Below the pieces are notes generated by a model that saw only the letters and a list, made by a program, of their open reading frames with translations, ran no database searches and was not told the origin of the DNA. From contig JAAAJB010000020.1 in assembly GCA_016098155.1 (NCBI GenBank), forward strand, positions 1 through 64,000: a stretch of DNA of 64,000 nt, given 5' to 3'. Origin of the DNA: Actinomortierella ambigua. Lineage: Eukaryota > Mortierellomycota > Mortierellomycetes > Mortierellales > Mortierellaceae. Positions 51,407-62,600 of this stretch are shown in pieces. The position numbers and the translations under genes are program-made. Position 1 is the first letter of the stretch, and the number at the start of each line of letters is the position of its first letter.

Positions 51407-52235
51407 CTACTCGGCCTTGGTTTCAGTAGAGGAGGAAGAAGTAGAAGAGGCAGAGGATGAGGAGGAAGAAGAAGAGCGGTTCTTCTCGAGCTGGTCCTTG
51501 ATCTCGGCGACGGGGATCTTGGGGGCAATGAAGAGTGCGGTAGCATCGGCAAGCAAAGTCCCATCAAGGGTCTTGAGCGTGGCCTTGACGAAGGCCTTGC
51601 GACCCTCTTGAGAGTCGAGGACAGAGTCGGCGACGATGAACTGGTTGGCGATGGTAGGGTGGCGGTAGTTGATGTTCAGGTTGGCGGTGAAACCGGTCTT
51701 GCCAGGGAGGTTAGGAAGGGCCTGATCGGAGAGAGATATTTTGAAGAAAAAAAGTTTAGTCGTCTAATTTTTTTTTCTTGATTGGTGGCAATGATGGAGC
51801 AGTGCGAATAAAAAAAAAATAAAAATAAAAAGGAACACCTACAGTGTAAGCTGTGATCTCATCCAACAGAGTGCCCAACAACCCGCCGTGGACAATGCCG
51901 GGGTGGCCGCACAGTGCCTCGCCCACATGGATGACAGCGATGACATGGCGCTGATCCTTGGACTGGAACAAGGCCGGGGCAACGCTGAGAAGCCGCTCGC
52001 CACGAAGCACACCGGCGGTAAGGTGATTGCGACGGTGTTCATCAGACAAGTAGGCGTGCGAGACATGACGGGTCCAGTTGTCAGCATCGCTAGTGTGCTG
52101 TACAACAATGGCGAGTTGGTCCATCTCGGCCTGCAGTTTTTCGGTCACCGGTGTCGCATAGGTGTCCTTGAGAGAGTGGATCGACGAGGCCTTGGCCGAG
52201 TCAGGAGCGTACGAGTTGACTTCTGCGCCGGGCAT
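51407..52235 (-). CDS. HotDog-fold thioesterase (acyl-CoA thioesterase superfamily)
   Basis: Two exons on the minus strand, 52235-51843 and 51721-51407 (708 nt, 235 residues). The core contains GHPGIVHGGLLGTLLDE, the HGG-containing helix and catalytic Asp/Glu region of PaaI/THEM4-like thioesterases. After the intron comes LPGKTGFTANLNINYRHPTIANQ and then ATLKTLDGTLLADATALF, the usual HotDog strands. The N-terminal 100 residues are mixed helical sequence and the last 20 are almost pure serine. The substrate is unknown. Hydrolysis of an acyl-CoA or related thioester is likely from the family. It is convergent with SIP5. Confidence 0.88.
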
Positions 52236-53816
52236 GATGATGGATAGTGTTTTGAGTTGATATTCGACTGGTCTCCTCTCTTTTGTTTTATATTTTGGGC
52301 TACTGAGATGTAGAGTGCAGTGTCAAGGACCCGAGAATGAGAATGAGAAAGAGAAAGAGAAAAAGAGAATGTATAATGGGGGAATGGCGAATCAATATGT
52401 TGGGTTATTTATACTGCCCTTTTTTTCCTTCCTCCCCGCCCCTTGTGCCTTGTGGAGCTCGGCGGATAAATTTGCCTCCGGTGCATCGCTTCATTTGCCG
52501 CTCTCCCAATTGCCCCTTTACCCTTCCGTCATCAATTTTTTTTCCACAGTAGTCCAGCCCACAACCACCCCACCCACATCCCCTCTCTCCTGTTTGTTTC
52601 AGGGCTATCAAGCTTCTTTCATCCCCAAAAAGAGGCGGTGCGGAGTGCACGGCGACGATCGAGCGAATCGTCGCTCTCGCTCACGCCCCTGTTATCTTAT
52701 AAAATCCTATTACGATCGCCATCTTGAACAAGCTACTCTGGATGGTGACAAATCTATATCTTCCCTTGATCCTCCTCCCCCCCAAAAAAAAGGTAGTGCC
52801 AAGAGAAGGGAGAGAGAGAGAGATGTGTGCGATGTGCTACGCCTAGCCAGATAGCCAGCATGTGGCTATCATCTGCAGCCTTGCTCGGTTGGAACGCAAG
52901 AGTACGCCATCAAACATAATGCCCTGAGCACCTTCTCGCTTACTGGCAGACACCAATACACAATGGAAAAAACAAAAAGAAATGCCAGCGCGAATCCTCA
53001 ATCCTAGCCGCTATGGCCAACTAAGCACCATATGTAAACGATCAACGTCCTACTGCCCCGCTTGGCTTTGGAGGACAAAGCATGGTAATCGTGCTGCACC
53101 TTCCTTTGTATGCTGCGTGCCAGCCAAGCTCTACAACATACATACATGCTTGCGTGTCCCCCCTCCCCTAAAAAAAGTGGTCCGATCATTGACGCTTGGC
53201 AGCATTGTATTTTTTCAATCATCTGTGGCATGCAACATCCGGAAATATATTTATGCTGTGAGCATCACTCCATTGTACAATCATATTGTACTGCAAGCAT
53301 TTTTTTGCATGAACGGAAGACGTTCTGACTCGAAAATGCTGAGTAAAATAAAGGCACGTTTTTGTATTCCCCTTCTCCCTCCCCCTTCCCTTTGGCCCGT
53401 ATCCAACAACTCCTTCGTCGCGTGATCTACGGTTTATAGATAGTCACCGCTGGATCCGTCTCCTTCCTCATTCTCCATCCCTGTCACCAACTGGAAGAAA
53501 AAAAACTGAGGATACGAATTCTTTTTATTTTCTTTTAGTCATGTCGACGATGTAGCACGTTATAGGTCGAAGGTGGACGGAGGTGAAAGATGAGGAGGGA
53601 ATAATGCTTCTGGCCAAAAATGAAAAAAAGAAACGAGTTTTAGAATAGAGAAAAGGGAGGAGGATGAATGGGCCAAGTTAGAAGGAAGCGATGAGTTGCG
53701 TGGTGAAGAAGAGTGTTGTGATTGAGTTGTGAGGAGTGCTGCGAAAAAAAGGGCAAAAAGAAAAGGTAAGAAAAAAAAAAAGAAAAAAGAAAACTGAAAA
53801 CTGAAAAAAGGGGAAT
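52236..53816. other. Intergenic between thioesterase and PP6 genes
   Basis: About 1.6 kb, with the upstream region of the thioesterase on the left and the 3' flank of the phosphatase on the right. The longest open frames (52315-52854 and 52982-53425, plus) have no recognisable domain, biased composition and poor start contexts. I call nothing here. Confidence 0.5.
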
Positions 53817-55556
53817 CTACAAAAAGTACTGGTTGCCTCCGGCACCGGACGTCGGTTGGGTATGTTGCACTTCGACAGCATGGAAGATTTTGAAATTGGT
53901 CTCGTCGACCGTTGGGCCATCGAGCTTGAGGATAGCCGCCACATTGCCGCAGCGGTAGCAGTAATTCGGCGCCGACCATACTGTGACCAGATTATCGTCC
54001 GGGAACATGTACTTGTATCCTTCTTGCACCAACTGATGCGCTCGTGCAATCAGGTTCAAACCATTCACATGGTTAAACTCGCTCGTCACCTTTGCGCCAA
54101 ACAGCCATCCGGCACCACGTGGGCTCACTCCCCAGCCGTCAATGTCGTCAGGGTCAGACCACATCAGGTCTAAGATTTGGAGCGAAAAAAGGAAAAAAAA
54201 AAAAAAAAAAAAAAAAAGTGAATAGGAATACTCCATAAGCATGCAACGTTGAACCATGCACTCTATCGATTTCCCTTTCGCTCAATGACCTACCACAGAA
54301 TGCACCCTCGTGAGGAATCTCCTGGCAACGCTGAATGGTTCGAATTTGGTCCAAAGTACGAACATCAGGCGATAGGCCACCATGAACACAGAGAACTCGT
54401 CCATCCACAATCTACCAGAAAAAAAATCAAGAAAGTGAAGGTTAGTAAAATACTTCTTTTTCAGGTGCATGTCATTCATTTCTCCTCTTTCAATTATCTC
54501 GGCGAGAAGGATAAGTGCTTGTCATCGCAAACCTACAGCAGCCAGGGTAAGGTAATCAAAGACTTGGCAACAGTACTTCCAGACATTTGCGTTGCCGTAC
54601 TTGGTCTGGCACTCATCTACCGAGAATGTCAAATTTTTTTTTTTGAAATGTGGAAAAAACCAGACGGTTGTTAGGAATTCTCTCCCGTACCAAGATTAGG
54701 TATGGATACCTCTCGACGCCTATAGTGCATGACATCGCCAAATGGCTGAAAAAAAAAATAGTCCATACCATAAAAACCGTACACTTGCGTAATCTGTCGG
54801 GACTCATGGTTTCCACGCAACAGTGTAATCTTGTCGGGCCATCTAGTAATTTCATTGCACGCACGAGAAGACCTAGGGTGTTACGACCCTGGAACGGGCT
54901 ATTGCGCATTTTTCTTTTTTGGAAATAGCAACAACTGCATTCATCATACCTCGCCTTTAAGATCATCAACATGGTAAACGTCTCCAAACTGTTGAAACCA
55001 CGATCAACAAAATCACCCTAGACAAAGATAAGAGAGATGGAAGAGGAAGGAGGTATGAGAAAATACTCACAACAGTTTCGTCGCTCAAATGATCATGCGT
55101 CCTTCATCCCTATTCGCTTTGTGGGCCTTTCTGTACCATAAAGATGTAGTTGGTCTCTGGAATCTCGCCGCCAACGCGGAACAGCTCCATCAAGTCAAAG
55201 AACTGACCGTGGATATCACCGCAGACTGTCACTGGCGAGCGGACAGGTTGGATGTTGGACTCCTCCATCAGCAGCTCTTTCACCTAGAACAGAAAACGAC
55301 GACAAACAGGAGAGGGAGAGGTGCAGGGAGGGGGATTGGAATAGAGAAGCGTCAGGGCTCCATGCTCTCAGGATGAACGCACCCACATGCAGCGTTGTCT
55401 GCGATGCGGGCACAATGCGCATTGGATGCCGAGTCATCTTCTTTAAAAGTGAAGCAGGTTGAAGTGACAGACCATTTCGCAAAGTTTCTTAATCTCGAGT
55501 TCAGGCAGGGGCTGGCATTGCCGCACAATCTCGAGCCATTCTTCTGGTCCTGCCAT
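53817..55556 (-). CDS. PP6/Sit4-type serine/threonine phosphatase catalytic subunit
   Basis: PPP-family metallophosphatase. Sit4/PP6 acts in the G1/S transition and TOR signalling. Seven exons on the minus strand: 55556-55473, 55283-55137, 55017-54950, 54842-54769, 54616-54537, 54411-54294 and 54169-53817 (924 nt, 307 residues). All catalytic motifs are present: [23 protein letters not shown], the [15 protein letters not shown] block, and [12 protein letters not shown]. The sequence [11 protein letters not shown] and [19 protein letters not shown] point to PP6/Sit4 rather than PP2A. The C-terminus is YFL, the usual methylated end. Length matches human PP6 (305). The first intron donor is an unusual GTCTGT. 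Confidence 0.95.
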
Positions 55557-55824
55557 GATGGTATATCTTGGATGAATGAGAGTAGTAAAAAAAAAAGCAG
55601 GGAAAAGGGTGGCGAGAGCGAGAGCGGGGTGAGAGTGAATTAGAGTGGTGGCGCTGCAAATGCGGTATAGGATTTTTGACGAGAAAAAGCAGACCCTTTC
55701 ACTCTCTTTTGAACAGTGAGACAGACAACCACAATGAGCCCAACTGGAGAGGAGCGCTCAGTGTAATTTGACGTGATAGCTTTTTTTTTTTGTATTCTGT
55801 TTTCATTTTCGGGGGTGTGTGGGT

Positions 55825-56752
55825 CTACGAATGCTGCTGCGACTGATGCCTTTCGCGTGCTGCTGCAAACAGCCGAGTCTGTTCCTCTAGTAATTCTTCT
55901 TGTGTCCTGCCAGAGTGCTCCAACCTGCCAGATTTCCGGTCCTATGTTGAATGAGAGATGGGAGAATGATTAGCAGACACATATCAGTCCCAACAGAGAC
56001 CAGACTTTTGTCCGCATATAGCTGTCTGTGTTAGATGTTGCGAACATCTGCTGTGTACCTTCACTTTCTGTTGTGTCTTGTGATCCTGCAAAACCACTTC
56101 CACGTCGGGGAGATAGCCTTCGAAGCCAAGAGCCTAGTTTGTCGATGGCCAGTCAAGTGAAAGAGACGATGAAGGTCAGTTCGATATCTCGCAGACGTTT
56201 CCTGGCTGATGGGACCTCACATGTTGACAATGCCTGAACGGAATCTGCTACTCTTTTCATTTCCTTTGTTTCCCCTTTCCTGTTGCCCTCGTTACCTTTA
56301 GTGCTGCAATGACATGTTCTGCTGCGATCGTCTTCTTTGCCTCCTTTTCACAGATTTCGTTTGCCTCAGACGCCAAGAGGTGGATAAATTCTACAAAATT
56401 GAATAGGGAGAGAACCGTTAAAAAAAGTACACGGTGTTGACATTTCCACGGATCATCATCAAACAGGAAAAGGTTGTCGTCACTATCAGCCATTGGAGCG
56501 ATACTCTACCTACACAGCACTCGATCAACAGGTCCCGCGTGTCCTTGGCACATGCGATATCATCAGGCATCATCTCGTTGATGAGTTTCTGCACTGTGGC
56601 TACGAGAAGTGGCGATAAGGCAAACAAAAAAAAAGGGCCGTGTTATTGCCTGGAGGGAGTTGGTTTGACTTCATTCTGGTCCATGCGAGAAATGTCATAC
56701 CTTTGGGAAGCGACAGCTCATCTTCGGGTCCATTGCGCTCCGTGTCACTCAT
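55825..56752 (-). CDS. Negative cofactor 2 beta subunit (DR1/NC2-beta), histone-fold repressor
   Basis: Histone-fold protein that pairs with NC2-alpha, binds TBP on promoter DNA and blocks TFIIA/TFIIB entry. Five small exons on the minus strand: 56752-56701, 56599-56510, 56390-56296, 56133-56065 and 55941-55825 (423 nt, 140 residues, phases all close). The sequence runs MSDTERNGPEDELSLPKATV, then LINEMMPDDIACAKDTRDLL, then EFIHLLASEANEICEKEAKK, TIAAEHVIAALK and ALGFEGYLPDVEVVLQDHKT, then a Gln/Glu-rich end. These are the conserved DR1 helices in order. It is the most fragmented gene here relative to length. The C-terminus is shorter than in animals and lacks their long Gln/Ala tail. Confidence 0.93.
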
Positions 56753-57140
56753 GCTGTTTTTTCTTTTTCTTTGTTCTTGTTGTAAAATGGGCGAGTGTTT
56801 TGTTGGCTGAGGAAGCGTGGTTGGGCTGCTAGGTCAAGAAGAGAGAGAGAGAGAGAGAAAAAAAACGTATTTGCTGGGCAAACAGAGTCCGCCCTCGCGG
56901 CTCAGCCACCCTGGGGTGCCTACTTTCGTCGCCTTGGAAAGAAGAATTAATTTACTCCCTTCTCATCGGATCCCGCAACTTCTTTCCAGGACCAACATCA
57001 TCTGGGAACGTACTGACAACGCAAACCAGCTTCATCGCAAGACCATCTGCTCTCACCGCAACAAATTACGTGCGTAGGACCGGAATCGACCCTCATCATT
57101 TGATTGCTTGTTAGCATACCACTGGCCCAAACTACCGAAA
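56753..57140. promoter_or_regulatory. Divergent promoter of DR1 and CID-RRM genes
   Basis: The 388 bases lie between two start codons pointing apart. Both genes encode RNA polymerase II transcription factors. GA repeats occur at 56839-56858. No defined factor site was recognised. Confidence 0.55.
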
Positions 57141-59507
57141 ATGTCCAAGGAGACGCCGGTTGAGGTGACCGAGTTTGAGAAGGAGCTCCACGGTCTTTTC
57201 GACTCGCGGTCAGTCTCAGCCTCTAAAATGGACAAGATCACCAAGATGGCCATCAAGTCGGCACGGGTAAGAGTCTTCTCCCGCCTCTATGCTGTATGCT
57301 TGAGCTGGTCTCCTGTTACCCTCGTTTTCTGCTAACACCATGTGCACCAACCACTGTCCATGCTTCATATTGAATAGTACTACAAGAATATCGTCTACCT
57401 GATTGAAAAGTTCATCACTCGATGTGTGCCCGAATACAAGTTGACAGGACTCTATGTGCTGGACTCGATTTGTCGCTCATCGCACTCCATCAAGACAAAG
57501 GGCGGCAACAGTGGATTCACAGGGGCTGAATACGTCGACCGCTTTGAGCGAAATATTGAGGCACTCTTTGCCGAGTTTTGCAAAGTGCCAGAGGACAAAG
57601 AGAAGGTACGCTGACCAGATTCAACATCTTTATCTCAACCCTTACAAGCACCAAAGTAATTTCTACCTTGGCCCACCCCATCCTCCTTCCATCTCTATGG
57701 CTTTCAAGTACGGTCGATCCGTCCTCATGAGAGCTTGGCTTTTTTTTTCTTTTTTACTCGTCACATCCACCACCAACCACATGGACGCACGACTGGGCAT
57801 TCAACACTGCAAGGATGGGATCGGACATGTATTTGCAACGATAAGAGCGGGCTTACAAGATAATGCAGGGGCACTTGTGCAAGACGCAAGCGCTTGTCTG
57901 GACACTTCCCTCCCCACCTCATTTATTGCCGCCACACTCCATGTGAAATGCGAGGGTCTTTTTTTTTTCTTGTTCTTTTTCTTCTTCTCACCTGCCCAAA
58001 GAGAAACGCAGGTCCGGGCCCCCGACTGCACTCAACAGGTCAGCCTTTTTCCTGATCTTCGTTTGCTGACATGCTGCGACCCCTAAATCAGCCTGCCTGT
58101 TCTTGCACGGAGATTGGACACAGCAGCAGCGATGCTACACAAAAAAGATTAGTCTTGCTTCCTATTGCACGACTTTGGCATGGAAAAATGGAGAGTGGTA
58201 TTACAGGTATTCCAGAAACAAACAGAGAAAAAAATGGCCAATAAAACGAACCACCGTCTCGTTTTTCTCTCTCTTTTTCTTTCCTTTCTTTATGTCAATT
58301 TTCCATGGCATTGCGTGGATCATAGGAAAAAGTAAAGCGAGTTGTGGAGATTTGGGAGCGATCGGGGACCTTTAGCCCGTCTGTGGTGGACAGCATTCGG
58401 AGAAAATACTTTGAACGCCTTACACCCAACAAGGACGTGGCAGGCACGCCTCCGCCTACATCCGACGACAACACACCAGTGAATGATGGTAAGAAGAGGA
58501 AGAAAAAAAAACGCCAGAGAAAACAATTCATGACTACCGCGCGCGTAAATGGGATGACCATGATAACGAGCTTGTTGAATGACCAGAGACACCATAATTC
58601 TCTTTCCACTCAACCATAGAAACGACCAAGAAGGAGGTGGACCAGGCAGTGGACATCATCTCCAAGCTGGCAGCCTCGTTTTCGACGGTTCCTGGCACCA
58701 ACTTTACAGGATTCTCATATGGTACGCCCGTTATACCAGCAACACCCGTACCAGCACCGGTACACCCGCCACCACCATCGACGATCCCCGCAGCATCAGC
58801 GTCACCATCTCTCAGTGGTCTGCCTCCTGTCCTCCAGCAGCTGCAGAGCCTCTTCCCCAATGCTAGCCAGAATGATACCAAGAACGCGAACGGCAATAGC
58901 CTCAATAATAATACGAGCAGTACACCACCACCACCCATCGATGCTGGGCTGTCCATGCTGAATGGAGGTCTTTCTGGCATCATGCCCATTCCTCTTCCCC
59001 CCTCATTGGGCGGCATGCCTGCATCCACAGGTGTGGGTGTGGTCATGTCGCCGGCAGCCAATACTCCGAGTCCTGCTTCGGTCTCCAGAGACCCACGTAT
59101 CCAAGCTGGTGCGGTTAATGTTGCAATTTCATCCTCGGTGGGGGCTACTAGTGGCCAAGGTGGTCTTGTCGCCGCGACACCGTCGCCCAGTTCACCAGCT
59201 CTGCCGATGCCGATGGATCTGTTTGGGTCGGGATTCGATGTGAATCAGATTTCGGCCATCACCCAATTGCTGAACCAGCAAAAACCGGTAGTGGCGCCAC
59301 CACCACAACTGCAGCCGCAACCAGCACAGCCCATTATGCAAGCTGTGTCGGCGTTGCCACGGCACCCGCTGCCGCCTAAACCACCGTCTTTCCAATCACC
59401 AATGGGTGTTAGCAACGGAGGAGGAGGAAGCCCATACGATCCACGGCTTGGACTGCAAAGTCCCATGGCTACCACAGGTGTAGTCGCTGGTGGTGGTGCA
59501 TCATCAT

Positions 59508-59538
<31 letters not shown>

Positions 59539-60924
59539 CGCTGCTGCTCTTGGAGGTCTTCCTTTCCCGCTTCCTCCTTTCCCGCCCACACAGCAGCCGC
59601 CAGCACTCGGGGCTTCGTTCCTCGGCCAGGGAAGCGAGCCCTCACGCAACAGCAACAACAATATCAACATCAACAACCATGGATCATCAGACTCCGCCCC
59701 GAACACGCCACCCCACCACCACCAGCGCCACGACTCTTTGGGGAGCCACGATCGACACTACCACCAACAACAAGATCGCTCAGGTCCAAGGGATCGTCAC
59801 CAAAACCAAAACCAGAATCAACAACAGCATGACCACCATCCATACGATCGACGCGCAGGGACTGCCTTCAAAGGCAGGATTGAAGTCCGCGACGATCCCC
59901 ATGTACCGCCAGATGCTATCAAGGGTAAGTGCTTTTTAAAATTGTCTGCTCTAGGTGTTTCTGCTTCCTCTTACTCCAACTCCTCCGTCGCGCAAGATAC
60001 CCCGTTTCATATCCAAGCGATGCTATTTCCCTTCCTCACCTTTTTTTGTTTACCCTTTCCTCCTCCCCCTCTCTTTGGTCCTTCTTTCCCTCTTTAGTTT
60101 TGAGCCGCACGCTCTGGGTTGGTGGTGCATTCATCCCAACGATCAGCGAAGACGAGCTATCACGCGTCTTTGAGCCCCACGGCCAGATCTCGTCCTTGAT
60201 CGGCAACTCGGCCAAGTTCAATGCCTTCATCAAGATGATGGACCGCGAGCAAGCCGAGCGCTGTAAACAACACCTCGATCGGACCCTCGTCCAAGACGAG
60301 GTCATGAAGGTCGGCTGGGGCTGTGGGTTTGGCCCTCGCGACTGTTTTGATTACACAGCCGGAACGAGCGTGATCCCCATCAGAGCCTTGACCGAAACCG
60401 ATCGCCGTTGGTTGTCCCAGTCCGTCGTTGGCGGCTTTGGCCCCGGTCAGGATATCCGCGGTGGCGTTTGCATCTTTGAACCGAATATCGAACCCGTTGG
60501 CCCCGATGGCCGTGAGGCCCTGCCTAGGAACACTAGGAGCTTGCTTGGCGCCAGTGGACGAGGCGGGCGAGGAGGGGGTGCGGGCGGAGGACGTGGAGGA
60601 CGTGGAGGTGGTGGTGGTACAGCTGGAGCAGGAGGAGGGTCAGTACGTGGTGCACGCGGTGGAGGACGTGGAGGCGGTGATATGGGCCACCGAGGAGGAG
60701 GAGGAGGTGGTAGTGGTGGTGGATCGCATGATGCTGCGCCGTCCTCGTCCTATGGTGGGAAACGCGACTATGGCCAGCTGGATCGATATGACGATGAAGG
60801 CAACAGTAATCATGGAGGAGGGCAGCATCATTATAGTGGCAGTCGGTTAGGCGCACCACCGTCGGGAGGATCGGGCCACGGTGACGGCGACCCACGGTGG
60901 GAAAAAAAGTCGCGATGGGCTTAG
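57141..60924 (+). CDS. CID-RRM RNA polymerase II CTD-binding factor (Nrd1/Seb1/SCAF4-8 type)
   Basis: Nuclear protein that reads the phosphorylated polymerase II tail and nascent RNA in termination and 3'-end processing. Five exons: 57141-57266, 57378-57605, 58326-58488, 58620-59924 and 60098-60924 (2649 nt, 882 residues). Residues 1 to about 135 form the CTD-interacting domain (FEKELHGLFDSRSVSASKMDK, YYKNIVYLIEKFI, LYVLDSICRSSH, VKRVVEIWERSGTFS). A Pro/Gln/Ser-rich linker with Ala repeats and a His/Arg/Asn-rich stretch follows. An RRM starts near residue 608 (SRTLWVGGAFIPTISEDELS) and continues into the family's extended block (VGWGCGFGPRDCFDYTAGTSVIPI). The C-terminus is an RGG box. Yeast Nrd1 and fission yeast Seb1 share this layout. 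Which of them is closer cannot be told here. Confidence 0.92.
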
Positions 60925-61729
60925 AAGAAAATCAACGGGATTTTACCGCGTTTCCAAAATAAAATACGATTAAATATATTTTTATTCTAGGATGACAACA
61001 CCACTAGGAAACTTTGATGACGGATGAATACCTGGCCTCCAAGTGGTGTATTTTTTCTTTTTCTTTTTCTTTGCCTCCGTAGCACCGAATCGGCTCGCTC
61101 GCGACGTGTGGTGGGGTGGAGAAATCACGACCACCTACTGGCCCTGTCACTCTCATCTATGCAGCATACAATAACCGTACATGAGATAGAGTGTTGAAGG
61201 GTAGAGCGTATTTGTTTTTTTTTTTTTTTTTCTTTAATCGATGCCTGGTGGGTAGAGAAACAAGCGGGAACCTCCTGCGAAGGGCTTCGAATGGAACAAG
61301 ACCATCTTCAGGCGCGTAAAAGACACGTGGCGAGATGCTACTGAAAAGTCGTGCGTCCTTTGTCACCAAGCTGTAGTTCTCTTTCCGAGTCTACACTCTC
61401 TCTGGGTATGGACAGGCCAAATAAGGAAGGCAAGGGGGAGTCCAAACTTGAGAGCAAAATTAAATGGAGGGGTCTCTCCCCTGGCACATCCACACAGCTT
61501 GCCAAGTCACAAACTCCACTTCGTGGCATCTCACCCATTGCCACCTTTCCCCCTCCCCCCTCATTCTTCATTCCTTTGCATTGGCACCATTCTCTCCTCC
61601 CTTACGAGCGACCGATAACAGTGCGCTTGAGGGCTTTCCTCCTTCCATCTCTTCTTCAACTCCACCACCACCACCACCACCACCACCACTCCATCCACTC
61701 CACTCCATTCACCTCCTCCCTACCCCTAC
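60925..61729. other. Intergenic between CID-RRM and NHE genes
   Basis: Begins with the polyadenylation signal at 60958 and a T-rich 3' flank. Later it has a CAC simple repeat (61664-61690) and a C/T-rich leader before 61730. No gene was seen. Confidence 0.5.
60958..60963 (+). terminator. Polyadenylation signal of the CID-RRM gene
   Basis: AATAAA about 34 bases after the stop codon, followed by AT-rich sequence. Confidence 0.6.
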
Positions 61730-62561
61730 ATGGGTTCCCTAGACGAATACAACCTGGGCTATGTCGAGGAACCGCCAGCTGAGATTGAAGAGCTGTACTC
61801 GAGCTGGGCACTGCTCATCCTCACAGTACTTCTCATTGGCGCCATGTGGACCTCCTACTACCTGCAGGCGCGCAAGATTACCGCCATCCATGAAAGCGTC
61901 ATCTCCATTCTTACAGGTAACGTATAAGTGCGTGTTCTTTTTGTTCTTGTTCTATTTTCTTTCTTTTGCCACAACTAATCTGTGCCTGGGAACCAAAAAA
62001 GAAGAAAAAAAATCGCTCACGCACACCAATAATAACGAAACGTGTCTGTCTGTTGTGCCCAACATCTTACCCCAATGTCTGTCTCTCCTTTTTTTTCATG
62101 CATTCTTGGTGGCTCGGACGACAACAAACGTTTTTTTTTTTTTTTTTTGTTCAACTGTAGGCATGCTTGTTGGGCTTGTGATTCGAGTGTCGCCGGGTAG
62201 GATGGTGCAGGACATGGTGACCTTCAAGCACACCTATTTCTTCAACCTGCTGCTGCCACCAATCATCCTCAACTCGGGATATGAGATGAAGCAGGCGCGC
62301 TTCTTCCGCAACTTGGGAAGTATCCTCACCTTTGCCTTTGTTGGGACTTTTATCTCCGCCCTCGTCGTCGGGTAAGTCTTTTTGTCTAGGAAAGTGTGCG
62401 AGTGAGATATGAGGTTTGGCCCAAACTGGAATAGGTGATCGGACCTGATTGAAAGTCATCCAGTTGCCCCCGTCCCTCACAAACAAATTGAACAGATTTG
62501 GGCCGAGCGCTTGTGTCTGTGTGTCGTAATGTGTGCCAAGGTCGTGTTTGTATCTAATTTT

Positions 62562-62600
<39 letters not shown>

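Noticed and set aside
52315..53425. Open frames of 179 and 147 residues in the thioesterase-PP6 spacer
   Set aside because: They have low-complexity or random-like composition, no family resemblance, and no good splice or start context.
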